Shown: positions 34,900 to 43,683 of the stretch, one piece after another | Position numbering within the stretch: the stretch's first letter is position 1 | How the letters are laid out: the number at the start of each line of letters is the position of its first letter | Source: UBA6109 sp964506465 | Lineage (GTDB): Bacteria; Desulfobacterota; Syntrophia; Syntrophales; UBA6109 | Direction of reading: 5' to 3' | DNA length: 64,000 nucleotides | Assembly: GCA_964506465.1 (NCBI GenBank) | Contig: CAZDLM010000003.1 | Span: forward strand, 38,707-102,706 | Made by a program: the position numbers and the translations under genes | The notes under the pieces: model-generated | Database searches by the model: none | Told to the model about the DNA's origin: nothing | The model's input: the letters and a program-made list of their open reading frames with translations, nothing else

Positions 34900-35823
34900 A
34901 TGGAACAGCGGAAATTTACCCTCTCGGCGATTGCCCCGTTCAGATTGGAATTAACCGTCTGTGCCCTCCGGAGGCGAGAGGCGAACAGGGTTGACCGGTG
35001 GGATGCAGGCCGGTACTCCCGCGTTCTCGTTCTCAACGATATCCCGATCGAGATCGTTGCCGTCCAAGAGGAAGCGGGGAGCGCCTCGAATCTTTCCGTT
35101 ACCCTGTACTGCCAGGAGGCAATCAGCGAGCGGCTGGCAGAAAGTGCGCTGTCAGTCGTCCGAAAGATGCTGGGGCTGGAAATAGATTTGCGGCAGTTCT
35201 CCAGGCTTGCAGCCGAAAAGTCACCTCTCCGGGAACTCGCGGAAGAGTTTTCCGGAGTCAAACCGCCCCGTTTCCCCACACTCTTTGAAGCGCTGGTCAA
35301 TGCCGTCGCCTGTCAGCAAGTGACGCTCGACGTAGGAATTCTATTGATCAACCGATTGGCCGAGAGATTCGGCATCGGCCTTGCCGTGAAGGGGCCGATG
35401 CACCACGCGTTTCCGCGACCGGAGGATCTGGAGCGCGCCGCTGAGGCGGATATAAGAGATTTGGGGTATAGCGCTCAGAAGGCCCGGGCGATAGGCGAAC
35501 TGGCACGGGCTTTCATTTGCCGGCCAACGGATTTCGCCAATCTCGATGAAATGACCAACGGGGAAATCGTGAGATACCTGACGACCCTCCGCGGCATCGG
35601 CCGATGGTCGGCGGAATACGCCCTTCTGCGGGGCCTGGGACGACTGGACATTTTCCCGGGAGATGACGTTGGGGCACGAAACAATCTGCAGCGATTATTC
35701 CATCTTCCGAATAAGCCCGACTATGAACAAATCAAGGAATTGACCGCATGCTGGCATCCCTATCAGGGCATGGTCTATTTTCACCTGTTGCTGGAAGCAT
35801 TACGCCGGAAGGGGGCGATTTGA
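34900..35823 (+). CDS. DNA-3-methyladenine glycosylase II (AlkA-like, HhH-GPD)
   Basis: A base-excision-repair glycosylase removing alkylated purines, 307 residues. The N-terminal AlkA-type domain is followed by a HhH-GPD core: FEALVNAVACQQVTLDVG, then the helix-hairpin-helix with the catalytic Asp in YLTTLRGIGRWSAEYALLRGLGRLDIFPGDDVG. The conserved RGIGRWSAEY and LGR-D-FP are clear. It overlaps the DUF488 gene by 4 nt (TTGA), so the two are co-translated and may act together. Confidence 0.88.
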   Translation: MEQRKFTLSAIAPFRLELTVCALRRREANRVDRWDAGRYSRVLVLNDIPIEIVAVQEEAGSASNLSVTLYCQEAISERLAESALSVVRKMLGLEIDLRQFSRLAAEKSPLRELAEEFSGVKPPRFPTLFEALVNAVACQQVTLDVGILLINRLAERFGIGLAVKGPMHHAFPRPEDLERAAEADIRDLGYSAQKARAIGELARAFICRPTDFANLDEMTNGEIVRYLTTLRGIGRWSAEYALLRGLGRLDIFPGDDVGARNNLQRLFHLPNKPDYEQIKELTACWHPYQGMVYFHLLLEALRRKGAI

Positions 35824-36341
35824 TCATCATCTATACCATCGGCCACTCGACGCGGACCGTCGAAGAATTTGTTCGAATCCTTCAATCACACGAGATTCAG
35901 ACCGTCGTCGACGTGCGTACCATTGCCGCTTCGAGGCACAACCCCCAGTACAACGAGGCGGAGCTGCGCAATAGCTTGAGCCGGGAAGGCATCGAATATA
36001 TCCGCATGAAAGGGCTCGGAGGGCTGCGGCATACGACAAAGGCCTCGCCCAATACCGCCTGGCGCAATGCGGCGTTTCGCGGCTTTGCCGATTACATGCA
36101 GACGGCGGAATTTTCCGAGAATATCGAGCGGCTGATCAAACTTGCCGCGGAGAAGGGGACGGCTATCATGTGCGCCGAGGCCGTTCCCTGGCGCTGTCAC
36201 CGGTCATTGATCGGCGATGCACTGCTGGTCCGCAATGTTCCGGTCGTCGACATCGTGAGCGAAAGGGCAGGCAAACCTCATATCCTGACATCATTTGCGA
36301 GAGTTGACGGTCAGAGGATTACCTATCCAAACGGCGGTTGA
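35820..36341 (+). CDS. DUF488 family protein
   Basis: 173 residues of the DUF488 family. IIIYTIGHSTRTVEEFVRIL opens the domain, followed by DVRTIAASRHNPQYNEAEL, YIRMKGLGGLR and the CAEAVPWRCHRSLIGDALL cysteine motif. Function is unproven; DUF488 genes often lie beside DNA-repair glycosylases. The TTG at 35820 is preferred because the domain starts there and GGAAGGGGG precedes it. It overlaps the glycosylase stop. Confidence 0.85.
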   Translation: MIIIYTIGHSTRTVEEFVRILQSHEIQTVVDVRTIAASRHNPQYNEAELRNSLSREGIEYIRMKGLGGLRHTTKASPNTAWRNAAFRGFADYMQTAEFSENIERLIKLAAEKGTAIMCAEAVPWRCHRSLIGDALLVRNVPVVDIVSERAGKPHILTSFARVDGQRITYPNGG

Positions 36342-36388
36342 AGTCTGGGCAGATGTAACCGGCGAACGCACGCACCCTGTCTATGATT

Positions 36389-37351
36389 TCATTTCCTGTC
36401 GGAAGCCTTCTTCTGCAGTGCCGCGGCGGCGAGCCTTGCCCTGTTGAATTCCGGCGAGGTGACGATCGATTTCTTCGCGGCGGGGCTGCTCCGCGCCAGT
36501 TCCTGCATCTGGCTGACCCGCTCTTCGCTCGGGGGATGCGTGCTCATGGCGTCGGCCAGGCTCTTCAAAAGCGGCGTTCCGCCCTTCTGCGCGTTCTTCT
36601 CCATCTGCAGGAGTTTTTCGTAGAATTTCCCCACCTGGTCCTTGTCGTATCCGGCACCGACGGCGATGCGAAAGCCGATGCGGTCGGCTTCGAGCTCGTC
36701 TTCCCGCGAATTCGCCAGGAACTTGAACTTCTGCACCAGGAGCCCCCCGCCCGCGCCGGCGGCTCCTCCGATCATGGCCGCCTTCGCGAGGCACGTCTTG
36801 TCGCCGTCGGGACACAGCAGTCTCCCCAGCGCGAATCCGGCGGCGGCGCCGGCGATCGCCCCGCCGGCTGCGTACAGCCAGGTCTTGTTCTTGTCCTTTT
36901 CCATGGCATACATCCGCTCGGCCGCATGTCGGGCCATGACGTGGCCGACCTCATGCCCGATGATCCCCGCCAGTTCCGCTTCGTTGGAGGCCATGACGAT
37001 GAGCGGCGCGGTGACGAAGATCTTCCCGGCCGGCATCGCAAAGGCGTTCACGGCGGCGACATCGACGACGCTGAAATCGTAGGAATACGGATTGCCCTCG
37101 AGATTGTTCGCCCGGACGATCTTCATGCCGAGATCGGAGATGTACTTCTGCAGCTCCGGATTCTTGGCCGACGGATACTCCTTGAGTATTTCTGGGAGCG
37201 CTTCTTCGGTCATGCGCCGTTCATCCTGTACGGTCATGCCGGTTTCCTGGCCGGTGTTGTCGCCTTCGCGATAGCGCGTACCGGTTGTGGAAGCGCAGGA
37301 AATCATGAACAGCAGCGACAGCAGGACCAACAGAGACAGAATCTTTTTCAT
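36389..37351 (-). CDS. M48-family metalloprotease lipoprotein
   Basis: A periplasmic or outer-membrane-facing zinc protease (BepA/LoiP-like) of 320 residues. A lipoprotein-type signal (MKKILSLLVLLSLLFMISC, Cys19) precedes the domain. HEVGH at residues 133-137 carries the zinc site, followed by RMYAME and the third ligand in SREDELEADRIG. A Gly/Ala-rich hydrophobic stretch (YAAGGAIAGAAAGFALG) separates the two, as in many M48 lipoproteins. It converges with the DUF488 gene and precedes glnS on the opposite end. Confidence 0.9.
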   Translation of the reverse strand: MKKILSLLVLLSLLFMISCASTTGTRYREGDNTGQETGMTVQDERRMTEEALPEILKEYPSAKNPELQKYISDLGMKIVRANNLEGNPYSYDFSVVDVAAVNAFAMPAGKIFVTAPLIVMASNEAELAGIIGHEVGHVMARHAAERMYAMEKDKNKTWLYAAGGAIAGAAAGFALGRLLCPDGDKTCLAKAAMIGGAAGAGGGLLVQKFKFLANSREDELEADRIGFRIAVGAGYDKDQVGKFYEKLLQMEKNAQKGGTPLLKSLADAMSTHPPSEERVSQMQELARSSPAAKKSIVTSPEFNRARLAAAALQKKASDRK

Positions 37352-37581
37352 CGTTCACACCTCTGGCAGTAATGGCGCTATTCTAACGGCTGCGGGGCGC
37401 CGAGTCAAATCCCGGCGAAAGCGAATGCGGAGCGGGGCGAAAATTCCAGCCCGCGCGGGCGGAACAAAAGGAATCGGAACGGGGGGTTCAGGGGAAGCGG
37501 GACGGCTGCGCCGCGGAATCGATCCTGGTCTCGGCCGAAGGGCTCCTCTCAAGAAACAAAAAGGGGAGCGGGAAGCGCCGC

Positions 37582-39270
37582 CTATTTCTTTCCCGCAACC
37601 TTGGCCCAGGAATCCCTCAACGTAACCGCTCGGTTGAAGACCGGTGCGCCGGCGGCCGAGTCGACGGGGTCCGCGAAAAAATAGCCGATCCGCTCGAACT
37701 GATAGCGGCTTCCGGGAGCAGCGGATTTCAGGCTGGGCTCCACGCGGCACGCCTCCAGGACCTCCAGGGACTTCGGGTTGACGTGGTCGAGGTACCGGTC
37801 GCCCGCGGCCATCGGATCAGGGACGTCGAAAAGGCGGTCGTAGAGACGCACGCGGGCCGGAACGGCATGAGCCGCCGACAGCCAGTGGATCGTCGCATCG
37901 ACCTTCCGCCCGTCGGGGGCGAAGCCGCTTCGCGTTTCCGGGTCGTAGGTGCAGTGGACTTCCGTCACTTCTCCCGTCGACGGATCCTTGGCGACTCCCG
38001 TGCACTTGATGAAGTAGCCGTAACGGAGGCGGACCTCTTTTCCGGGGCTCAGGCGATAAAACTTCTTCGGTGGGTTCTCCATGAAGTCGTCCCGCTCGAC
38101 GTACAGGATGCGCGAGAAGGGGACCTTGCGCGAACCGAGTTCCGCCTTCTGCGGATGGTACGGACAGTCGAATTCCTCGACGCGGTCCGCGGGGTAGTTG
38201 TCGATCACCACCCGGAGGGGGTGGAGAACGGCCATGACGCGCGGAGCCTTCTCGTTCAGGTCTTCCCGGACGCAGTGCTCCAGGAGCGCCACGTCGACGA
38301 CACTGTCGTTCTTGGCGACGCCGATGCGGTCGCAGAAGGTGCGGATCGCTTCGGGCGTGTATCCCCGCCGCCGCATCCCCGCCAGGGTCGGCATCCGCGG
38401 GTCGTCCCATCCCTGCACGAGGTGCTTTTCCACCAGTTCGATCAGCCGCCGCTTGCTCAAGACGGTGTAGGTGAGGTTCAGGCGGGCGAACTCGATCTGC
38501 TGTGGATGGTCCTTGACCTTCAATTCGTCGAGGAACCAGTCGTAGAGCGGGCGGTTGTTTTCGAATTCCAGGGTGCAGATCGAGTGGGTGATCCGTTCGA
38601 GGGAATCGGAGAGACAGTGGGCGAAATCGTACATCGGGTAGATGCACCACTTGTTTCCGGTCCGGTAGTGGGTCACCTTCTTGATCCGGTAGATGATGGG
38701 ATCGCGCATCGTGATGTTGGGGGAGCTCATGTCGATCTTCGCGCGCAGGACGTGCGTTCCCTCTTCGAACTCCCCGAGACGCATGCGTTCGAAAAGGGCC
38801 AGGTTCTCTTCAACGGAGCGGTTCCGATAGGGGCTCTCCTTGCCCGGTTCGGTCAGGGTCCCCCGGTACGCCCGCATCTCTTCCGCCGAAAGCTCGCAGA
38901 CAAAGGCCTTGCCTTCCCGGATGAGCTGCAGGGCGTACTGGTACAGCGGCTCGTAGTAGTCGGAGGCGTAGAAGAGGCGGTCTCCCCAGTCGAACCCCAG
39001 CCATCGGACGTCCTGGATGATGGAGTCCACGTATTCCTGGGATTCTCCTCCCGGATCCGTGTCGTCCATGCGCAGGTTGCAGGTGCCGCCGTACTGGGCC
39101 GCGATGCCGAAATTCAAGCATACGGACTTGGCGTGTCCGATATGGGGGTAGCCGTTCGGCTCCGGCGGGAACCGTGTGGCTACCCGGCCCTGGAACCTGC
39201 CGCTCCGCAGGTGCTCGTCGATGATGTCCCGAATGAAGTCCGAAGGTGCCGAGGAGATCGTGTCCGCCAT
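37582..39270 (-). CDS. glnS: Glutaminyl-tRNA synthetase
   Basis: Class I synthetase of 562 residues charging tRNA-Gln directly. HIGH motif: RFPPEPNGYPHIGHAKS. KMSKS-like: LSKRRLIELVEK. The GlnRS-type anticodon-binding beta-barrel region follows (SPGKEVRLRYGYFIKCTG, VHCTYDPETRSG). Length and motifs match bacterial GlnRS. tRNA-Gln(CTG) is 3.5 kb away. It is transcribed alone; upstream 230 nt toward the M48 gene hold no gene. Confidence 0.95.
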   Translation of the reverse strand: MADTISSAPSDFIRDIIDEHLRSGRFQGRVATRFPPEPNGYPHIGHAKSVCLNFGIAAQYGGTCNLRMDDTDPGGESQEYVDSIIQDVRWLGFDWGDRLFYASDYYEPLYQYALQLIREGKAFVCELSAEEMRAYRGTLTEPGKESPYRNRSVEENLALFERMRLGEFEEGTHVLRAKIDMSSPNITMRDPIIYRIKKVTHYRTGNKWCIYPMYDFAHCLSDSLERITHSICTLEFENNRPLYDWFLDELKVKDHPQQIEFARLNLTYTVLSKRRLIELVEKHLVQGWDDPRMPTLAGMRRRGYTPEAIRTFCDRIGVAKNDSVVDVALLEHCVREDLNEKAPRVMAVLHPLRVVIDNYPADRVEEFDCPYHPQKAELGSRKVPFSRILYVERDDFMENPPKKFYRLSPGKEVRLRYGYFIKCTGVAKDPSTGEVTEVHCTYDPETRSGFAPDGRKVDATIHWLSAAHAVPARVRLYDRLFDVPDPMAAGDRYLDHVNPKSLEVLEACRVEPSLKSAAPGSRYQFERIGYFFADPVDSAAGAPVFNRAVTLRDSWAKVAGKK

Positions 39271-39640
39271 AGGAGCTGTTCCTTTATGTTATGAAGAATT
39301 CCATACCAAGTTCCACACGGAGAGGTGCTGTTGATATGCCAAAATTGTAGTGAAGTCAACATCCCGAATCGGACTCCTGTCATCCGGCCGATGGCGGTCC
39401 GGAAAACCAGTTCGAACGGAGGCTGCGGGGCATACAACTCCATCCTTCGGTTCCGATGCCCTTGCATAATTTCGAATTTGGGATTATCCAATGACGCCGC
39501 GCAAGGCGGGGCGTGGGCAACCGAAGTCGAACACATCAGGCCATCGGGGACATTGACCTCCCGCACCTCAAAGCGGGCGCGGATTTCTTCGAAACGCAAT
39601 TTCGCCGATCTTAAGAAAGACTGTTTGGGGGGAGATCAGC
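39271..39640. other. Intergenic region upstream of glnS and DUF1284, no gene seen
   Basis: 370 nt between two divergent genes. Overlapping long frames exist on both strands but neither shows family resemblance or a ribosome-binding site. It probably holds the promoters for both genes; no clear -35/-10 was found. Confidence 0.55.
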
Positions 39641-40048
39641 ATGGCAACAGCGAAACTTCGTCCTCACCACCTTCTCTGTGAAAGGTTCCTGAAACTGGAG
39701 TTTCCGGATCGGGGAGCGGAATATCAGAAAATCGAACGGAAGATAAAGAACATCCTGCGGCCGGGCGACCCGACCATGATCGAAGTCGCCGAGGGCGTGG
39801 ACGAGCTCTGCCGGGTCTGTCCGCACTGTTGCGGTGACCGCTGTGAACACCCTCAGGGAAAAGAGGAGGCCGTCAGAAAATGGGACGGCAGGGTTCTCCA
39901 GGGTTTGGGGATTGCCTACGGCGAGGCCAGGACTTCCGGACAGTGGTACGTATTCATGAAGGGCAAGCTGCCGCTGGATTTCTGCACCACGCGTTGTCCC
40001 GCGAAGCTGAACTGCCGCGTCTTCGAAACGGGGGCGATTCCTGAATAG
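39641..40048 (+). CDS. DUF1284 cysteine-rich protein
   Basis: 135 residues. It starts ATAKLRPHHLLCERFLKLEFPDRGAEYQK, the DUF1284 opening, and then has cysteines in ELCRVCPHCCGDRCEHP and FCTTRCPAKLNC. Cysteine spacing suggests iron-sulfur or zinc binding; function is unknown. GGGGGGAGATCAGC precedes the ATG. It is the last core gene before the tRNA-Leu attachment site. Confidence 0.78.
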   Translation: MATAKLRPHHLLCERFLKLEFPDRGAEYQKIERKIKNILRPGDPTMIEVAEGVDELCRVCPHCCGDRCEHPQGKEEAVRKWDGRVLQGLGIAYGEARTSGQWYVFMKGKLPLDFCTTRCPAKLNCRVFETGAIPE

Positions 40049-40151
40049 GACGGACGGCCGTGCTGAAGCGACGGCTTATTCATCACGGGGACGTGAACCA
40101 TGAACTCCGAACGAAAAGCGGGACTACAGCGGGGGAAATGACCATGGGCGG

Positions 40152-40196
40152 AAAAGAAAAAAGAGCCTGCGGGTGTCATGGAAGTCCGCAGGCTCT
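40152..40196 (-). terminator. Minus-strand terminator at the left edge of the tRNA-Leu site
   Basis: A perfect 11-bp stem (40162-40172 with 40186-40196) is followed on the minus strand by a T-rich run. It lies just beyond the CCA end of the tRNA-Leu fragment, so it looks like the ancestral terminator of the intact tRNA-Leu gene. Confidence 0.85.
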
Positions 40197-40207
40197 CATC
40201 TTTTACC

Positions 40208-40266
40208 CTGGTGCCGGAGGACGGAATCGAACCGTCATGACCGCAAGGGTCGGGGGATTTTGAGTC
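40208..40266 (-). repeat. Attachment-site copy 1: 3' half of tRNA-Leu(CAA)
   Basis: On the minus strand this 59-nt tract is the 3' part of a tRNA-Leu with anticodon loop CTCAAAA, a variable arm, T-arm GGTTCGATTCC and CCA end. The 5' half is missing, so it is a fragment. It is identical over all 59 nt to 47056-47114. Confidence 0.9.
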
Positions 40267-40481
40267 GTTTCAAGCTTCAAAGTCCTCCCTCCGCTTGTGC
40301 TTGCAGATAATGGGAATGCTCAGATTTGTCAGGCGAAGGTGAGTTTTTGATGGTTGGCAGGAGTTGGCCGGAATTGTGCCCGTTTCGTTCGTGGCGGGCA
40401 CAGTTTTAGGCACAAGCAGGGCGGGGCAATCTCAATGGTTGATTCGCTTCCCCAAATACTCTCTTTTCCTACCCCTCTTCG

Positions 40482-40536
40482 CACCCCTTTGACACCCCTT
40501 TGTCATCCCTTTGTCCCCCCTTTGTCCCCCCTTCCT
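40482..40536. repeat. 11-bp tandem repeat near the left end of element A
   Basis: Five successive 11-nt units (consensus CACCCCTTTGT; the first four are close, the fifth is degraded). It sits 216 nt inside the left attachment site and could be integrase arm-type or iteron-like sites, or merely low-complexity sequence. Confidence 0.6.
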
Positions 40537-40761
40537 CTGTCCCTCCTTCTTGCATCTTTCTAACTAGTTGTGAGAGGAACAACGCGCAGTTACTCCTAAG
40601 TTCATAGAAAGCGGTCTATTTGTGCGATATATTGCAAAAAACAATTTGATTGTGCAGTATAGCTGACACATCCATGGACGTATAGGACAGCTCTTGAAAA
40701 ATCGGTTTTCCCCACAGGCCTTGGCCTCAATAACATTCGTTGAGAGATCGCGGGGGATGCA

Positions 40762-41499
40762 ATGAAGAACAATGTGAGTGATTCGTGGGTGGAGGATAAA
40801 GAAGTTGCGAAGCTTCGATGGGAATATTTACTGAGAAGCAAAGAGTATAAAGAGTTTTACATACAGCACCAGAATGTTGATCTATCCGATTTTAACAACA
40901 TATTTTCTATGCAGAACACCGCACTTGGTTCATTATTCTTACATTTTGGCAATATTCACTCAAAGTCATTCGATGATTATTGGGAGGGGAAAGTTGAAAA
41001 CAGCAAATTAAATGAATGGCGGAAAGAAATATTAGAACGGTTCAATTCTAATGTTGTAGAATATGATATTGGTAAAGATATTGATTATGTTGTTACTCAA
41101 TATGCTCAAGTATATGCTGGGCTAAAACCGTCCATCGAGGAATTAAAAGCAGGGCTTATGCGATTACATAAGGGGCGCACGGAGCACTTTGGGAGGGCTT
41201 GCTTTTTGATTTTTACCAAAGACACCATCAGAGAAGTTAATGACGTGACCAAAGATTTAGCGAAGATTTTAAAAAAGAGAGTTTCCCGAAAGAGATTTAT
41301 TAAAAAAGATCTTGAGCGATATCTTAAAGTCTATGACATGAGAACCCAAGAAATACCCGTAACGTACAGGTGCATCCATGAAGAGCTTTATCCCAGAATT
41401 CCATATGCAGAAAACGTAAGACGAGCGCGTATCAATGATTTTAATAGAGCAAAAGAAATCATTCGGAATGTGGAAAAAAACGAGAGATTCTATTGGTAA
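40762..41499 (+). CDS. Hypothetical protein of element A
   Basis: A 245-residue protein with a WEYLLRSKEYKEFY opening. That opening resembles the N-terminus of small transcription-regulator-like mobile-element proteins (WExLRRNPEY pattern), but the match is short. The rest is charged and helical (LKKRVSRKRFIKKDLERYLK; YPRIPYAENVRRARIND). AT-rich codon use differs from core genes. A GGGGG stretch precedes the ATG. Function is unknown; it is the first gene inside element A. Confidence 0.55.
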   Translation: MKNNVSDSWVEDKEVAKLRWEYLLRSKEYKEFYIQHQNVDLSDFNNIFSMQNTALGSLFLHFGNIHSKSFDDYWEGKVENSKLNEWRKEILERFNSNVVEYDIGKDIDYVVTQYAQVYAGLKPSIEELKAGLMRLHKGRTEHFGRACFLIFTKDTIREVNDVTKDLAKILKKRVSRKRFIKKDLERYLKVYDMRTQEIPVTYRCIHEELYPRIPYAENVRRARINDFNRAKEIIRNVEKNERFYW

Positions 41500-41662
41500 A
41501 TTAGAAGTGAAAAATTAAAAAACATTCTTATTTATCACGTGTATATTTAAGTAGTTAACTCAATCTCCCACTTTTCATCTTAATATACTCCCTGTATCCT
41601 TGAGCCATGATCTTAAACGGTCGTGGCTTTTTTTATTTCAAATCAGAGAAGGAGGAGTACGC

Positions 41663-41860
41663 ATGCAAAATCTCGAAAGACACTTACTCACAATTTCCGA
41701 AATGGCAGAACGTCTGAAGGTTCCTAAATCCTGGCTGTATGCGCGGACACGCATCAAAGGGCCGGAAGCTATCCCGCGACTGAAGGTCGGGAAATACCTC
41801 CGCTTCGTAGAAGCCGACGTTTTGGCCTGGCTGGGGAAAGAAAGCGAGGGGACCCGGTGA
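41663..41860 (+). CDS. Small HTH DNA-binding protein (excisionase/AlpA-like)
   Basis: 65 residues. The helix-turn-helix reads LTISEMAERLKVPKSWLYARTRIKGPEAIPRLKVGKYLRFVEADVLAWL, the MerR-type HTH_17 pattern of excisionases and phage regulators. AAGGAGGAG lies 6 nt before the ATG. It overlaps the next gene by 4 nt. A likely excision or regulatory role is inferred. Confidence 0.75.
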   Translation: MQNLERHLLTISEMAERLKVPKSWLYARTRIKGPEAIPRLKVGKYLRFVEADVLAWLGKESEGTR

Positions 41861-42096
41861 CCGACAAGGACCGCATAGCAGTGATCGGGAAAGATGGGCT
41901 TCGGGCAAAGGGTAAGACAGAACTGCTCCGACATCTTGAGGGGAAAAAGCTAACGCACAAACAGGCAATCTACGCCAAATGTTACGATTGCATGGGCTAC
42001 TTTATCGACGGGCGCATGGACTGCCGGTTGTGCGGATGTTCCCTCTATCCGTTCATGGTCTACAGAAACACCGCTCAGGGTCGGTTGAACGAATGA
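41857..42096 (+). CDS. Small cysteine-containing protein of element A
   Basis: 79 residues starting at a GTG that overlaps the upstream stop. CYDCMGYFIDGRMDCRLCGCSLYPFMVYR has two CxxC pairs, a probable zinc knuckle. No family was recognised beyond this. Operon position suggests a role in element maintenance. Confidence 0.6.
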   Translation: MTDKDRIAVIGKDGLRAKGKTELLRHLEGKKLTHKQAIYAKCYDCMGYFIDGRMDCRLCGCSLYPFMVYRNTAQGRLNE

Positions 42097-42220
42097 TCGG
42101 GGACATGCCTTTCTTGCCCCTAAACCCCCTAAAAAGGCCTCTTTGGGAAACATGAAGGCAATAGGTCGGCTGCACGGATGGATTGATCGTCTTTAACCAC
42201 AATTTAAGGGCTTACACCTA

Positions 42221-42625
42221 ATGGCAAGGACAAGGGTCCGTAACCGTATTGCTTCTTTCGTTGCTCTCTCGTGGGGAATGTTGAACCATCGGGCATATAG
42301 AGAATTGCCGTATGCCGCTGCAAAGGCGTTCCCCTATTTTATGGGCAAGGTCAAGATTTCTCCCGGCGATCCTCAGAGATACTGCGTTGAAATAAAGTTC
42401 CCTTACGGGGAGGCGCGAAAGCACGGTTTTTCATCATCGACCTTTTCAAAGGCAATAAAGGATCTCATCCGATTCGGCTTCATTGATCCGGTCGACAAAG
42501 GCGGTTTAAGGGGTGACGGCAAGAGTTACAACGTCTTCACGCTATCGCACCGATGGGAGAAATTCGGGACTGACGGATTTGAGCAAAAGTCATGGGAATG
42601 CTTTTTCCCGAGGACAAAAAAATAA
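42221..42625 (+). CDS. Winged-helix replication-initiator-like protein
   Basis: A 134-residue protein. Segments YRELPYAAAKAFPYFMGKVKISPGD and FSSSTFSKAIKDLIRFGFIDPVDKGGLRGDGKSYNVFTLSHRW resemble the winged-helix domain of plasmid or phage replication initiators and helix-turn-helix element proteins. A repeat-rich, AT-rich spacer follows it, which would fit an origin. Inference from pattern only. Confidence 0.55.
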   Translation: MARTRVRNRIASFVALSWGMLNHRAYRELPYAAAKAFPYFMGKVKISPGDPQRYCVEIKFPYGEARKHGFSSSTFSKAIKDLIRFGFIDPVDKGGLRGDGKSYNVFTLSHRWEKFGTDGFEQKSWECFFPRTKK

Positions 42626-42903
42626 AGGCAGCTCTAAAATATGAAACCTACAACTCCATTTTATGAAACAAAAAGGCTGTGAAGCGACGATTCTTTTCAC
42701 TTTTCGAAGCTGTAGGGGCATTTTTTGCGCCCGATTCATTTCATATTTCGAAGACTATTCTATATATAGCCAGGGGTACGGCGTAGTTAAGCGAGCGTTA
42801 CGCGCGCGCGTGAGGCTACGGAAAACTCATTAGGGACATGATGGAATCGCGGGCACAGTCAGGGCACAGGGCTTCGGAAACATAGCAAGAGTAAGGGAAA
42901 GAC
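42626..42903. other. Repeat-containing spacer, candidate origin
   Basis: 278 nt without a gene. It contains a repeated motif TTTCANNTTTCGAAG in two copies (about 42698-42712 and 42738-42752), an inverted ATATGAAA/TTTCATAT pair, and a G/C palindrome around 42800-42820. Position after the initiator-like gene makes a replication or transfer origin possible. Confidence 0.4.
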
Positions 42904-43119
42904 ATGGCGCAAGGGATTCACAGTCCTTCGCAAAAACTCACTAAGAGGCTTTACAGCATACCGGAAGCGGGTCAATACCTAGGCCGAACCGTTTGGGCCG
43001 TCCGTGAAATGGTTTATGCTGGAAAGATCCCATATATCCGTGATGGTCGCCGGATGCTACTTGATATTCACGATATGGATGCTTGGATTGAAAGAAATAA
43101 GTGCCAGTACGATTATTGA
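42904..43119 (+). CDS. Small HTH DNA-binding protein (excisionase-like)
   Basis: 71 residues. RLYSIPEAGQYLGRTVWAVREMVYAGKIPYIRDGRRMLLDIHDMDAWIERNK is an HTH_17-type excisionase domain. This is the second such gene in element A; the two are different in sequence. It stands alone upstream of the structured spacer. Confidence 0.75.
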   Translation: MAQGIHSPSQKLTKRLYSIPEAGQYLGRTVWAVREMVYAGKIPYIRDGRRMLLDIHDMDAWIERNKCQYDY

Positions 43120-43142
43120 AGTTCTTTGAAAATCTGTTTGTG

Positions 43143-43340
43143 GTGCGCTAACGGCCAGCCCGAAATCGGCTGTAATTCACGAGAGAAAACAAACCCCTAA
43201 GGGGAGGGATGAAACAGAGCGTCCGCCTAAAAGCGGTAGGAAGCCTAACCGAAAATTGGCTAATCTTTGCTTACACCTACAAGCGTTCAGTAGTGGGCAG
43301 TTGTGGGGAATGATGATTATGAGAGGAAAGCGGCAAGTAC
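43143..43340 (+). ncRNA. Candidate structured RNA (group II intron-like 5' fragment)
   Basis: About 200 nt with no ORF. GTGCG at 43143 (group II 5' consensus type) is followed by closely spaced small hairpins: CAGCC/GGCTG (43156-43172), CCCC/GGGG (43194-43204), CCGC/GCGG (43223-43236), and AGCC/GGCT (43242-43261). The CCTAACCGAAAA stretch recalls group II domain I. No domain V or intron protein was found, so it is at most a fragment. Confidence 0.3.
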
Positions 43341-43364
43341 GGCTAATACTCAAGACTAACGGTA

Positions 43365-43664
43365 TCATTTGGGACGTTTTGAATATAACCAATTCCATGC
43401 CTCATTTTTACATTTTTCAGGTTGCCCCCCTGCCTCAATGCAATCCTTTTCTTTTTTTGTAACAGCCTGACGACCTGCAAGAGTAAGTACATAGCATGGT
43501 GGTTCCATATCCATTATATTCCCAGTCTCATCAACGCAGCGCATTTGTTTTAATTTGGGGTCATATACGGATTTGTATCGTTCCCAGTAAGATTCTTCGA
43601 AGGGACAACCAACAATAGACAATACAATGCAAATATTAATCAGCGCAAAATATATGCGTTTCAT
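43365..43664 (-). CDS. Small lipoprotein of element A
   Basis: 99 residues with a lipoprotein signal (MKRIYFALINICIVLSIVGC). The mature part has WERYKSVYDPKLKQMRCVDETGN and CIEAGGQPEKCKNEAWNWLYSK, with four or five cysteines. No family was recognised. The start at 43664 places the signal at the N-terminus. A separate gene upstream is transcribed in the same direction. Confidence 0.6.
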   Translation of the reverse strand: MKRIYFALINICIVLSIVGCPFEESYWERYKSVYDPKLKQMRCVDETGNIMDMEPPCYVLTLAGRQAVTKKEKDCIEAGGQPEKCKNEAWNWLYSKRPK

Positions 43665-43683
43665 GGCAAGAATCCTTAATATG

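Noticed and set aside
40060..40263. ORF ending ...GGRNRTVMTARVGGF
   Set aside because: Its C-terminal part is the antisense of the tRNA-Leu fragment; the same peptide appears at 46929-47111 over the second fragment. It is not a protein.
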